A stretch of 10,396 bases of DNA. Origin: an uncultured Collinsella sp. (lineage in GTDB: Bacteria > Actinomycetota > Coriobacteriia > Coriobacteriales > Coriobacteriaceae). Positions within the stretch are counted from its first letter, which is position 1. Every line of letters starts with the position of its first letter. The stretch is from the NCBI GenBank assembly GCA_900549215.1, contig URNJ01000056.1, positions 1 through 10,396 of the forward strand, given 5' to 3'. Shown one piece after another: positions 1-6,474 of the stretch. A model generated the notes under the pieces. It made no database searches. It was given only the letters and a program-made list of their open reading frames with translations, and was not told the origin of the DNA. A program made the translations under genes and the position numbers.

Positions 1-423
1 AAGATTATCGAGAGCCTCGACCATCCCTTTATCGATGGCCTGACGATTCTGGGCGGCGAGCCTATGGAGCCCGAGAATCAGGCGGGGCTTGTTGACTTTA
101 TCGAACGCGTGCGTGCGGCCTATCCCGCGGGGTCGGGCAAGACCATTTGGTGCTTTACCGGCGACGTGCTCGAGGAGCTTATGCCGGGCGGTCGTCATCA
201 TACCGAGGTGACGGACCGTATCCTGGCCTGCCTCGACATGTTGGTGGACGGCCCGTTTGTTCAGGATCTGTACGATATCTCATTGCGCTTTAGGGGCTCG
301 AGTAACCAGCGTGTGATCGATATGAACGCTACGCGCGACCGTGCTGAGCGCGAGGGCGTTGCGCTTTGTGATGCGGTTGAACTTTGGCGTGATGATCCGG
401 TCTATTCGACCCATACTATGTAG
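1..423 (+). CDS. nrdG: Anaerobic ribonucleoside-triphosphate reductase activating protein, C-terminal part
   Basis: This is the 3' part of a gene that begins before the window; frame 1 is open from base 1 to the TAG at 421-423, giving 140 residues. NrdG is a radical-SAM activase that installs the glycyl radical on anaerobic ribonucleotide reductase NrdD. The visible part contains the LTILGGEPM segment, the GGEP motif typical of radical-SAM activases that contacts the SAM methionine. It is followed by the family-typical WCFTGDVLEEL and the DMLVDGPFV stretch and a C-terminal LRFRGSSNQRVIDM, which matches the usual NrdG ending. The CxxxCxxC cluster motif must lie upstream, outside the window. 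nrdD would be expected just upstream. Its presence fits an anaerobic or facultative host. The identification is confident despite the truncation; no terminator is visible before folE. Confidence 0.9.
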   Translation, partial: KIIESLDHPFIDGLTILGGEPMEPENQAGLVDFIERVRAAYPAGSGKTIWCFTGDVLEELMPGGRHHTEVTDRILACLDMLVDGPFVQDLYDISLRFRGSSNQRVIDMNATRDRAEREGVALCDAVELWRDDPVYSTHTM

Positions 424-424
424 C

Positions 425-455
425 TTGTGGTCGATGCCAAAGGGCGTGGTACCAT
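425..455 (+). promoter_or_regulatory. Possible folE promoter
   Basis: TTGTGG (425-430) and TACCAT (450-455) are separated by 19 nt, longer than the ideal 17. The -10 has a TG extension (TGGTACCAT). It sits about 35 nt before the folE start, in the only gap between nrdG and folE. Read-through from nrdG is an alternative. Confidence 0.35.
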
Positions 456-489
456 AGCGCGAACGTGAAATCGGAAAAGTGAGGCCCAG

Positions 490-1047
490 ATGGTCGATCA
501 GGAAAAAGTCGAGGCCGCCATTAAGCTGTTGCTTGAGGGCATAGGCGAGGACCCAACTCGTGAGGGCCTGCTGGAGACCCCGGCGCGCGTTGCCCGTATG
601 TATGGCGAGATCGCCGGCGGTATGGACCAGAGTGCCAAGGAGCACCTGTCCAAAACCTTTGCCGTCGCTTCGAACGACTTGGTTATCGAGCGCGACATCA
701 CGTTTTACTCGCTGTGCGAGCATCATCTGCTGCCGTTTTATGGCAAGGCTGCGATCGGCTATATCCCTAACGGTCGCGTGGCGGGTCTGTCTAAGCTCGC
801 TCGCACGGTTGAAGTCTATGCCCGTCGTCTGCAGCTGCAGGAGCAGCTGTGTGCGCAGGTTGCCGACGCCCTCATGGATTATCTCGCTCCCCAGGGAGCG
901 ATTGTGCTCATGGAGGCTGAGCATATGTGCATGACCATGCGCGGCGTGCAAAAGCCCGGCACCAAGACCGTGACGCTCGCTCGCCGCGGCGTCTTTGAGA
1001 CCGATCCCGCGCTCGAGGAGCGGTTCTTTAGGATGCTGGGCCGTTAG
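490..1047 (+). CDS. folE: GTP cyclohydrolase I
   Basis: FolE converts GTP to 7,8-dihydroneopterin triphosphate, the first step of folate (and other pterin) synthesis, as a cytosolic homodecamer. The 185-residue product is the usual length for the short bacterial form. [18 protein letters not shown] (21-38) is the family N-terminal signature. [12 protein letters not shown] (74-85) supplies zinc ligands Cys76 and His79 and the catalytic His78. [13 protein letters not shown] (145-157) supplies the third zinc ligand, Cys147, and substrate-binding residues. The ATG at 490 has GTGAGG 5 nt upstream. It is the first gene of a pterin group: the HD protein starts 1 nt after its stop and folB follows. 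All catalytic residues are intact, so it should be the classical zinc enzyme and not the folE2 type. Confidence 0.97.
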   Translation: MVDQEKVEAAIKLLLEGIGEDPTREGLLETPARVARMYGEIAGGMDQSAKEHLSKTFAVASNDLVIERDITFYSLCEHHLLPFYGKAAIGYIPNGRVAGLSKLARTVEVYARRLQLQEQLCAQVADALMDYLAPQGAIVLMEAEHMCMTMRGVQKPGTKTVTLARRGVFETDPALEERFFRMLGR

Positions 1048-1048
1048 C

Positions 1049-1630
1049 ATGAGGGTCGTCAACGACTTTACATCGAAGACCGATGAGGGGACGTCGCGTC
1101 GCGGCTTCATGGCTTCGGGCCTGGCCCCCTTTGGTGCCATGCCTCGCATTGATTACATTTGTGCCAACGGGCTGTTTCGGCGGCACCTGGGCAACATTGC
1201 GCAGTTGGAATCGGGACGCATCTTCTGCCGCCACGGTATTGACCATCTGCTCGATGTCGCTCGCATTATGTGGATCAAGAATCTCGAGGAGCAGCTCGAA
1301 TTTGACCGCGAGGTCATCTACGCCACGGCACTTCTTCACGATATCGGCAAAGATGAACAGTATGAATCGGGTATATCCCATGATGTTGCAAGCGAACGCG
1401 TCGCTGATGCGATTCTCGGCGGCATGCCCGATGATGTGGCGTTTGAGCCGGCCGATGCCGCAGCCATTAAGACGGCCATTCTGGGCCATCGAAAGCTGCG
1501 CGTGAACAGCCAACCGCTTGAGCGTCTGCTCTATGCAGCCGACAAAGCGTCGCGCGCCTGCTTTGCATGCCCCGCGCGCAATGCTTGCAACTGGAGCGAT
1601 GATAAAAAGAACCTGTCGATTCGCGTATAG
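1049..1630 (+). CDS. HD-domain phosphohydrolase in the folate cluster
   Basis: This is a 193-residue predicted metal-dependent phosphohydrolase. HD-superfamily residues are visible: His62/His66 in RHGIDHLLDVAR, the HD doublet 97-98 in ALLHDIGKDEQY, and Asp165 in LYAADKASR. After the domain comes Cys171-x2-Cys174-x5-Cys180, a probable zinc or cluster site shared with related HD proteins. The ATG at 1049 lies 1 nt after the folE stop, so translation is probably coupled. There is no clear Shine-Dalgarno site, and Met21 (1109) or Met31 (1139) are alternative starts, with recognisable homology beginning near PRIDYI. The specific substrate is unknown. Its position between folE and folB makes dihydroneopterin phosphate a reasonable candidate; archaeal MptB, an HD phosphodiesterase acting on a related pterin, is a precedent. 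General nucleotide hydrolysis is equally possible from sequence alone. Confidence 0.85.
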   Translation: MRVVNDFTSKTDEGTSRRGFMASGLAPFGAMPRIDYICANGLFRRHLGNIAQLESGRIFCRHGIDHLLDVARIMWIKNLEEQLEFDREVIYATALLHDIGKDEQYESGISHDVASERVADAILGGMPDDVAFEPADAAAIKTAILGHRKLRVNSQPLERLLYAADKASRACFACPARNACNWSDDKKNLSIRV

Positions 1631-1673
1631 TTAGTTTGCGCGGTCGGGGCTCTAAACGAAGGAGACGATCGCG

Positions 1674-2159
1674 ATGAGCAACAAGAAACTGCCCGAGAAT
1701 GCAACCAAGACTGAAGGCGCCGAGCTCGCCCGCCGTGGAAGGGGCGAAATATCCACCGCAACGGCGGTACCCCACGTGAGCTATGACGATCTGCGTCATG
1801 CCGACCGTATCACCGTTGAAGGTCTTGAGGTTTTTGCTAACCACGGCGTGTATCCCGAAGAGAACGCGCTGGGCCAGAAGTTCATCGTGTCCTTGGTGCT
1901 CTACGCCGATCTGCGTGCAGCGGGGGAGCACGATAGCCTGGACGCCTCGATTGACTACGGCTCGGTGTGCCACGATGTCGATGGCTATCTGCGCGAGCAT
2001 ACGTTTAAGCTCATCGAGGCTGCAGCCGAGGGCGTGGCCCAGATGCTGCTACGTCGTTACCCCTTGCTGCTTGGCGTGCGTGTTAAGCTCGATAAGCCTT
2101 GGGCGCCCGTCGGTCTTCCCCTGGCAAGCTGCGGTGTCGAGATCGAGCGCGTGCGCTAA
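1674..2159 (+). CDS. folB: Dihydroneopterin aldolase with N-terminal extension
   Basis: FolB cleaves 7,8-dihydroneopterin to 6-hydroxymethyl-7,8-dihydropterin and glycolaldehyde in folate synthesis. The domain begins near residue 44 (DRITVEGLEVFANHGVYPEE). It keeps the residues known to matter in the family: Glu63 in the HGVYPEEN segment, Tyr95 in IDYGSV and the catalytic Lys141 in LDKPWAPVG. The enzyme is usually about 120 residues. Here it is 161, because about 43 polar residues precede the domain. The start is well supported by AAGGAGA 8 nt before the ATG, so the extension is probably translated; no equally good site precedes the domain itself. The gene is 43 nt downstream of the HD gene and converges on the metallopeptidase gene with a 6-nt gap. 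No terminator hairpin is visible there. Confidence 0.93.
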   Translation: MSNKKLPENATKTEGAELARRGRGEISTATAVPHVSYDDLRHADRITVEGLEVFANHGVYPEENALGQKFIVSLVLYADLRAAGEHDSLDASIDYGSVCHDVDGYLREHTFKLIEAAAEGVAQMLLRRYPLLLGVRVKLDKPWAPVGLPLASCGVEIERVR

Positions 2160-2165
2160 CCGGTT

Positions 2166-2942
2166 CTAATACGTCTCTATGGGTGGCTGCTTGAGCCGCT
2201 GGGACAGTGCTCTATTGTTGGGGCAGTACGTGTCGAGCAGGGCGTGAAACCGCCGATTGTGGCTTGGCTCGAGCAAGTGGACGAGCTCGTGGGCGACAAC
2301 CATGTCGAGGCATTCGACAGGGTAGGCGGCAAGTTCTCGTGCGATGCGAACGGTGCCGGATTTGGGCGTGCAGGAGCCCCAACGCGTTTTCATGCTGCGT
2401 ACGGAAACGCGGGTAACGGCGACACCCATTGAGGTTTCGTATACGTGCACCATATCACGCAGCGCCGATGTGACTTCGGACGTATAGAGCTGGTCGATGT
2501 GGGTCTGGAGCTCTTTGGGCGTTAGGCCGTCGAGGGTTGTGTGCTGTTTTGTCTGCGTGCACCCACTTGGCTCCTCGGTACCCATAAAACTTGCGAAGGT
2601 GGCCTGTTTGGGTCGCAGTGCGGGTGATGCAAAGTTGTGATCGAGCGCATCCTGTACCGTGATGGGCTTGCCCCAAAGCGCAATGATAGACGAGGGACTG
2701 AGCGGCTCTCGCGTCGTCGCCTGACGTTGCTCGCGCTGGGCAAGTCGGCTGATAATCCAGGCGCTGTTGCGCTTCACAAACGCTTCGATACGCTCGCGGC
2801 TGGCGCCGATCGGTGCGCTGGCGTGGACCTCGCCGCTCGATGTGACGCGTAGGTTGAAGTTCTTGACGCGCTTTTTGGTAACGACGACGGGGATGGTCGT
2901 CCCATCCGGTCGGGATGCGGAAATCGTAAACTGCTGCGTCAA
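2166..2942 (-). CDS. YgjP/DUF45-type zinc metallopeptidase (TTG start)
   Basis: This 258-residue protein belongs to the YgjP-like (DUF45, M48-related) metal-dependent hydrolases; the cellular substrate of the family is not established. Conserved parts are the N-terminal beta region (KKRVKNFNLRV, residues 24-33), SMKTRWGSCTPKSGTVRI (183-200, including the WGSC motif), and HELVHLLEPSHNRRFH (218-233). The last gives the HExxH zinc site, His218/Glu219/His222, with His228 as the likely third ligand. The reading frame stays open far upstream into the dipeptidase gene, but homology begins right after a TTG at 2942 that has GAAGGA 6 nt before it. That TTG is therefore chosen over the far-upstream ATG. 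Residues about 110-140 look like a low-conservation insert. It lies 74 nt downstream of the dipeptidase on the same strand and is probably co-transcribed. Confidence 0.88.
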   Translation of the reverse strand: MTQQFTISASRPDGTTIPVVVTKKRVKNFNLRVTSSGEVHASAPIGASRERIEAFVKRNSAWIISRLAQREQRQATTREPLSPSSIIALWGKPITVQDALDHNFASPALRPKQATFASFMGTEEPSGCTQTKQHTTLDGLTPKELQTHIDQLYTSEVTSALRDMVHVYETSMGVAVTRVSVRSMKTRWGSCTPKSGTVRIARELAAYPVECLDMVVAHELVHLLEPSHNRRFHALLDTYCPNNRALSQRLKQPPIETY

Positions 2943-2948
2943 AAGCGG

Positions 2949-2954
2949 TCCTTC
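2949..2954 (-). promoter_or_regulatory. Ribosome binding site that fixes the TTG start of the DUF45 gene
   Basis: The minus strand reads GAAGGA, then 6 nt, then TTG. No ATG or GTG with a comparable site lies near the beginning of the conserved domain. Confidence 0.7.
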
Positions 2955-3016
2955 AGATCGGGGACGAGCCGGCAAGTCGACCGTTCGGCATGCCGGCCCG
3001 CTCAAGGGATGTGAAA

Positions 3017-4030
3017 TTAATAACGCTCGAAGAAGGCAAGCGCGTTGTCGCTGCAGAGCTTTTGCATCACGGTCTTGCCAAAATGCTTGGAAAGCATGTT
3101 CTGGAACTCGGGCATCTTGCTGGCATCGGAGAGGAAAGCGGGCACAGTGGCGCCGTCCCAGTCGCCGCCGAGCGCGATGACGTCCTCGCCGCCCAGGTCG
3201 AGCCAGTGCTCGATATGTGCCGCCAGCTGGTCGAAGGTGACGTCTGCGGCGGTCTTGTCGGTTGCGTCGTTGGAAAGGAACTCGCTGCAGTAGTTGAGGC
3301 CGACGATGCCACCCATGTCGCGAATGGTACGGAACTGGTCGTCGGTAAGGTTGCGTTTGGCGCCGCAAACCGCACGGGAGTTGGAGTGGCTGGCGACGAA
3401 GGGACGCGTGGCGCGGGCGGCGACCTCGTCAAAGCACTCATCGTTGAGGTGGGAGACGTCGAGTACCATGCCGGCGTGCTCCATCTGCGTAAGTGCCTCG
3501 ATGCCGGCGGCGGTGAGGCCGGCGTGGGTGTCGTGGCCGCTCGCGAGCGGTCCCTGCGCGTTCCAGCTGAGTGACGACATAAGCACGCCCAGGCTCTTAA
3601 GCACCTCGATCAGCGCGGGGTCCTTGGCAAAGAACGTGGCGTTTTCGATGGTGTGGATGCAGGCGACCTTGCCGTCTTTGAGCGCGGGGCGAATGTCTGC
3701 CGCGCTGCGTACGTTGACCATGCGGTCGTGGTTGAGCATTGCCTGGCCGCTCATGTGCGCCATGATCTGCGCCTGGAAGCGCGCGGCGTGGGCGGTGGGA
3801 ATCTCGTCGGGGACAAACGTGGCGAAGCACTGTGCCCACGGCGTGTTGCCGATCTTTGCGAGCGAGATGGCACAGGCGTTACCCTCGATGAGGTCGAAAT
3901 CTTGCGGATGCGTTTCATCGCCGGGGAAATAACCGTCGGTGCCGGCGGTAAAGCGCAGGTCGAGATCGAGCGTGGCCCAGCCGATGCGGGCGGCGGTGTC
4001 GCAGTGTAGGTCAAATACGGGATATGCCAT
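3017..4030 (-). CDS. Membrane dipeptidase family (peptidase M19) hydrolase
   Basis: This is a renal-dipeptidase-like zinc enzyme expected to hydrolyse dipeptides, including ones with a C-terminal D-residue. It has 337 residues, normal for bacterial M19. The binuclear metal ligands are visible: His9 and Asp11 in FDLHCDT, Glu129 in IHTIENA, His194 in LDVSHLN and His215 in ASHSNSRAV. Arg226 in AKRNLTDDQ and Asp290 in GGDWDG match the conserved substrate-binding and active-site positions. There is no signal peptide or membrane segment, so it is probably cytosolic. The ATG at 4030 is preceded by GGAGG with a 4-nt spacer. It is divergent from slyD and followed by the DUF45 gene. The exact substrate cannot be read from sequence. 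Confidence 0.93.
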   Translation of the reverse strand: MAYPVFDLHCDTAARIGWATLDLDLRFTAGTDGYFPGDETHPQDFDLIEGNACAISLAKIGNTPWAQCFATFVPDEIPTAHAARFQAQIMAHMSGQAMLNHDRMVNVRSAADIRPALKDGKVACIHTIENATFFAKDPALIEVLKSLGVLMSSLSWNAQGPLASGHDTHAGLTAAGIEALTQMEHAGMVLDVSHLNDECFDEVAARATRPFVASHSNSRAVCGAKRNLTDDQFRTIRDMGGIVGLNYCSEFLSNDATDKTAADVTFDQLAAHIEHWLDLGGEDVIALGGDWDGATVPAFLSDASKMPEFQNMLSKHFGKTVMQKLCSDNALAFFERY

Positions 4031-4071
4031 GGTTCCTCCGGTTGCAGCGTTTCTTTGCAAACTGTCTTTGA

Positions 4072-4077
4072 ATTGTA
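4072..4077 (-). promoter_or_regulatory. Possible -10 element for the M19 dipeptidase gene
   Basis: TACAAT is read on the minus strand about 42 nt before the dipeptidase ATG. No convincing -35 is seen. It would lie back-to-back with the slyD -10 at 4087-4092, making the two promoters overlap. Confidence 0.27.
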
Positions 4078-4086
4078 TGACTAGGG

Positions 4087-4092
4087 TATAGT
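4087..4092 (+). promoter_or_regulatory. Probable -10 element of the slyD-ureE operon
   Basis: GGGTATAGT contains a near-consensus TATAGT. The -35 region is weak: GTCTTT lies 17 nt upstream. Transcription would start near 4099, leaving a leader of about 52 nt before slyD. Confidence 0.4.
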
Positions 4093-4109
4093 TAGCGCCA
4101 TATGTTCAC

Positions 4110-4132
4110 GGCGGCCCGCGTTGTGCGCCGCC
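4110..4132 (+). other. GC-rich hairpin in the slyD 5' leader
   Basis: GGCGGC (4110-4115) pairs perfectly with GCCGCC (4127-4132) around an 11-nt loop. It lies between the predicted transcription start and the Shine-Dalgarno GGAGGT at 4141-4146, and no T-run follows. It could stabilise the mRNA or tune access to the ribosome site; no known element is recognised. Confidence 0.4.
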
Positions 4133-4150
4133 CTTATCACGGAGGTTACC

Positions 4151-4579
4151 ATGTCCAACCAGGGCAAGAAGGTCAAGACTCATTATCGCGGCACGCTCGA
4201 CGACGGCACGCAGTTCGATAGCTCCTACGATCGCGGCGAGCCGCTGGAGTTCACCTGCGGCGCCGGTCAGATGATCAAGGGCTTCGACGCCGCTGTTGTC
4301 GACATGCAGGTGGGCGAGAAGAAGACCGTGCACATTCCTGCTGCCGATGCCTACGGCGAGCACAACCCCGAGATGGTTATTACCTTCCCGGCCGAACAGG
4401 TTCCCAACATCGAGCAGATCGAGAAGGGCATGAAGCTTTTCCTGTCCACGCCGAGCGGCATGCCCGTCCCTGCCGTTGTCATCGACGTAACGCCTGAGGC
4501 CGTGACGCTCGACGCCAACCACGAGCTGGCCGGCAAGGACCTCAACTTTGATATCGAGCTCGTTGAGGTCGAGGACTAG
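4151..4579 (+). CDS. slyD: FKBP-type peptidyl-prolyl isomerase, SlyD family
   Basis: SlyD-type proteins are cytosolic prolyl isomerase/chaperones; E. coli SlyD also binds nickel and helps [NiFe]-hydrogenase maturation. The 142-residue protein has the split FKBP domain: VKTHYRGTLDDGTQFDSSYDRGEPLEF at the N-terminus (written here only as the family's opening segment, residues 8-34), then GQMIKGFDAAVVDMQVGEKK, and the closing NHELAGKDLNFDIELVEV. The roughly 50-residue insert-in-flap region (about 70-120, starting AYGEHNPEM) marks the SlyD type. The His/Cys-rich metal-binding tail of E. coli SlyD is absent; the protein ends at VEVED. The start at 4151 has GGAGGT 4 nt upstream, which is preferred to the in-frame ATG at 4121 that falls inside the leader hairpin. 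The UreE-like gene follows after 3 nt. Confidence 0.93.
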   Translation: MSNQGKKVKTHYRGTLDDGTQFDSSYDRGEPLEFTCGAGQMIKGFDAAVVDMQVGEKKTVHIPAADAYGEHNPEMVITFPAEQVPNIEQIEKGMKLFLSTPSGMPVPAVVIDVTPEAVTLDANHELAGKDLNFDIELVEVED

Positions 4580-4582
4580 GCT

Positions 4583-5161
4583 ATGCCTGTGAATCTGGTT
4601 TCGACAGCGTGTCTCGGAAATCTCAACGACCCGTCCTATGAGCTTTTGCTTCGCCGGGAGCTGGGCGGTGTCTTTGGGGTCGATGAGCTACTACTCGATT
4701 GGGACCAGGCCGATGCCCGCACATTTGTGGGCGTGACGGAGCTGGGGCGTACGGTCGATATTCGGCTGGGCGCTGCCGATGGCGATCGCCTTGCCGATGG
4801 CGATGTGCTTGTCATCGACCGTTCGGGCATAGTGCCCGTGGCGGGTGTCGTGCGCCTGCGCAGCGCCGAGGTTTATTTGGTCGAAGTTGACCGCATGGAC
4901 CCGATTGCGCTCGCGCATGCGTGCTGGGAGATCGGCAATATGCACACGCCGCTTTTCCGAGGCGATTCGGACGAGCATACCGTGCGCATGTATACGCCGG
5001 TGCAGCCTGTTTTGGGCCGCATGCTCCGGGGCGTCGAGGGCGTTCGGCTCTCGGTGGTTACCCGTGAACTCGATGCGGACCGGCGCTTTGCGTCGAGTGC
5101 GGCGGATGCCGTTGTGAGTATGGCTCCAGACTTTACGATCGTAAAGAAGGCGCGCTGTTAA
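4583..5161 (+). CDS. ureE: UreE-family (urease accessory-like) metallochaperone
   Basis: This 192-residue protein is recognised by its two-domain UreE pattern. The N-terminal peptide-binding domain is followed by GRTVDIRLGAADGDRLADGD (residues 55-74), matching the family's segment ending in L..GD.L. The metal-binding domain contains ACWEIGNMHTPLF (113-125), aligned with the AFEIGNRHT segment of characterised UreE. His121 corresponds to the conserved nickel-binding histidine; His112, Cys115 and His132 are nearby. The C-terminal His-rich tail of some UreEs is missing and it ends in KKARC. The gene starts 3 nt after slyD, with GAGG inside the slyD end, and a terminator follows. UreE normally delivers nickel to urease, but no urease gene is visible, so the client may be another metalloenzyme. 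Family membership is fairly sure; function is inferred. Confidence 0.75.
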   Translation: MPVNLVSTACLGNLNDPSYELLLRRELGGVFGVDELLLDWDQADARTFVGVTELGRTVDIRLGAADGDRLADGDVLVIDRSGIVPVAGVVRLRSAEVYLVEVDRMDPIALAHACWEIGNMHTPLFRGDSDEHTVRMYTPVQPVLGRMLRGVEGVRLSVVTRELDADRRFASSAADAVVSMAPDFTIVKKARC

Positions 5162-5174
5162 CGTGCGTATAAGT

Positions 5175-5214
5175 AAGACGGACTTTGAGAGGCAACTATT
5201 CAAAGTCCGTCTTT
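5175..5214 (+). terminator. Intrinsic terminator of the slyD-ureE operon
   Basis: A perfect 14-bp stem, AAGACGGACTTTGA (5175-5188) with its complement at 5200-5213, encloses an 11-nt loop and runs into a short T-rich end (CTTTCTG). It lies 13 nt after the UreE-like stop codon. The A-rich left flank could also allow some termination from the opposite direction. Confidence 0.82.
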
Positions 5215-5244
5215 CTGTTGATGAGATGCTGTGGGGGAAAGCAT

Positions 5245-6042
5245 ATGGGTCTTGAAGGAATCAAGCTGATTGCATGCGATTTGGACGGCACGTTGCTGCA
5301 TCCGGGGGAGCGCGAGCCGCGTTCCGAGGCCTTTGAGCTCATCGATGAACTGCATCGTCGCGGCATCGTGTTTATGCCGGCGAGCGGTCGTCAATATGCG
5401 AGCTTGCGCTACCTGTTTGCCCCGGTGGCCGATGAGCTCGCCTATGTATGCGAAAACGGAGCCCTAGTGATGAGCGAGGGGCGTGCCGTTGTCAAGCGTT
5501 CCATGGAGCGTAGCCTTGCTATGGATATCGCGAATGCCGTGGTTGCGTATCCCCATGCCGACGTGACCCTTTCGTGTGAGGGACGCCTCTACACCATGAG
5601 CGGCAACGATGCGTTCGTCGACCATTTGCGCTATGAGGTCCACTGCGATGTGGCGGTGGTCGACCGTCCCGAGGACATCGACGAGGACGTCATTAAGATT
5701 GCCTTCCAGACGCCCGAGGTGAATCAGCCGGCGGCGCTGGAGTATTTCGAGCGCCTCTTTAGCGACCGTGTCGACGTGATGACGTCGGGAACCGAATGGA
5801 CGGACTTTATCGGCTTTGATTCGGGTAAGGGTTCCGCGCTTGCCGATTACGGTCGTGCCTTGGGTATTTCGCCCGATGAGATGATGGCGTTTGGCGATAA
5901 CGAAAACGACCGCGACATGCTCAACGTAGTGGGCCATCCTTATCTAATGGAGAGTTGCAATCCCTCTATGTGTGGCATCAACGACCGCGTCCGTTACGTG
6001 TGCACGGTCGAAGAGGAATTGCATCGCCTGCTTGCTGAGTAG
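5245..6042 (+). CDS. Cof-type HAD-superfamily phosphatase
   Basis: This is a 265-residue HAD hydrolase of the Cof/class IIB type, which generally dephosphorylates sugar phosphates or small phosphorylated metabolites in the cytosol. Motif I is ACDLDGTLL, with nucleophile Asp12 and acid/base Asp14. Motif II is PASGR (Ser47). Motif III is SGKGSAL (Lys195). Motif IV is FGDNENDRDML (Asp218 and Asp222). A cap domain fills about residues 80-185 between motifs II and III, and the length is typical. The ATG at 5245 is preceded by GGGGGA with 6-7 nt spacing; an in-frame ATG at 5185 lies inside the terminator hairpin and is rejected. Only 30 nt separate the gene from that terminator, so its promoter is unclear. 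It converges on perR with a 15-nt gap. The specific substrate cannot be assigned. Confidence 0.92.
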   Translation: MGLEGIKLIACDLDGTLLHPGEREPRSEAFELIDELHRRGIVFMPASGRQYASLRYLFAPVADELAYVCENGALVMSEGRAVVKRSMERSLAMDIANAVVAYPHADVTLSCEGRLYTMSGNDAFVDHLRYEVHCDVAVVDRPEDIDEDVIKIAFQTPEVNQPAALEYFERLFSDRVDVMTSGTEWTDFIGFDSGKGSALADYGRALGISPDEMMAFGDNENDRDMLNVVGHPYLMESCNPSMCGINDRVRYVCTVEEELHRLLAE

Positions 6043-6057
6043 GCATGTCCCGAACAT

Positions 6058-6438
6058 CTACCGGCAGTCGGGGCAGAGACCCTCGAAGATGGTGTAGTGC
6101 GACGTGACGTGCCAGCCGATTTGCTCGGATGCCTTGGCGTCGAGCTGGGCATCGAAGGGGAGCGGTACGTCGATGACGCGGCTGCACGAGGTGCAGATGA
6201 TATGCGCATGCGGCTCGATCGTGCGATCGAAGCGGCTGCCGCCCGGCGTCTTGATGGAGAGAATCTCGCCGGCGTCGGCCAAGAGATTGAGGTTGCGGTA
6301 GACCGTGCCGCGGCTGATTTTGTCATCCTGCGCGCGCACGACGTTGTAGATTTCGTCGGCGGTGGGATGGTTATAGCTTTGGCGCACGGCGTCAAGAACC
6401 AGCTTTCGCTGCCTGGTATTCCTTCTTTGCACCGCCAT
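6058..6438 (-). CDS. perR: Fur-family regulator, PerR type
   Basis: This 126-residue Fur-superfamily repressor has the winged helix in the first 75 residues, with recognition helix segment SRGTVYRNL (42-50). The structural zinc cysteines are Cys82/Cys85 (CTSC) and Cys122/Cys125 (CPDC). The regulatory metal ligands of Bacillus PerR all have counterparts: His24 (HPTADEIY), Asp71 (RFDRT), His77 and His79 (PHAHIIC) and Asp90 (RVIDVP). The two Asp residues favour PerR, which senses peroxide by oxidation of Fe-bound His, over Fur or Zur. The N-terminus is shorter than usual, and the start is Met at 6438 with a purine-rich GAGGCGAGG stretch upstream. It lies 61 nt after the acylphosphatase gene and converges on the HAD gene. 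PerR function is inferred from the ligand pattern only. Confidence 0.85.
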   Translation of the reverse strand: MAVQRRNTRQRKLVLDAVRQSYNHPTADEIYNVVRAQDDKISRGTVYRNLNLLADAGEILSIKTPGGSRFDRTIEPHAHIICTSCSRVIDVPLPFDAQLDAKASEQIGWHVTSHYTIFEGLCPDCR

Positions 6439-6474
6439 GCGCCTCGCCTCTTTTCTATCAACGGTCGTAGGTAA

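Noticed and set aside
1049..1138. Shorter starts for the HD protein at 1109 or 1139
   Set aside because: Neither has a better ribosome site, and the 1049 start gives tight coupling to folE; kept as alternatives in the annotation, not as separate features.
280..1149. 289-residue open frame on the minus strand across folE
   Set aside because: It is antisense to the fully motif-supported folE gene and its composition is a shadow of the coding strand; no recognisable domain.
2943..3368. N-terminal 142 codons of the long frame containing the DUF45 gene
   Set aside because: They overlap the dipeptidase gene in another frame, are Arg-rich and non-homologous, and a supported TTG start lies downstream.
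2990..3574. 194-residue plus-strand open frame
   Set aside because: It lies opposite the M19 dipeptidase, whose metal ligands are all present; the reverse frame is a GC-rich shadow.
6040..6075. Terminator between the convergent HAD and perR genes
   Set aside because: Only a 4-bp ATGT/ACAT pairing with no T-run is visible in the 15-nt gap and its flanks.
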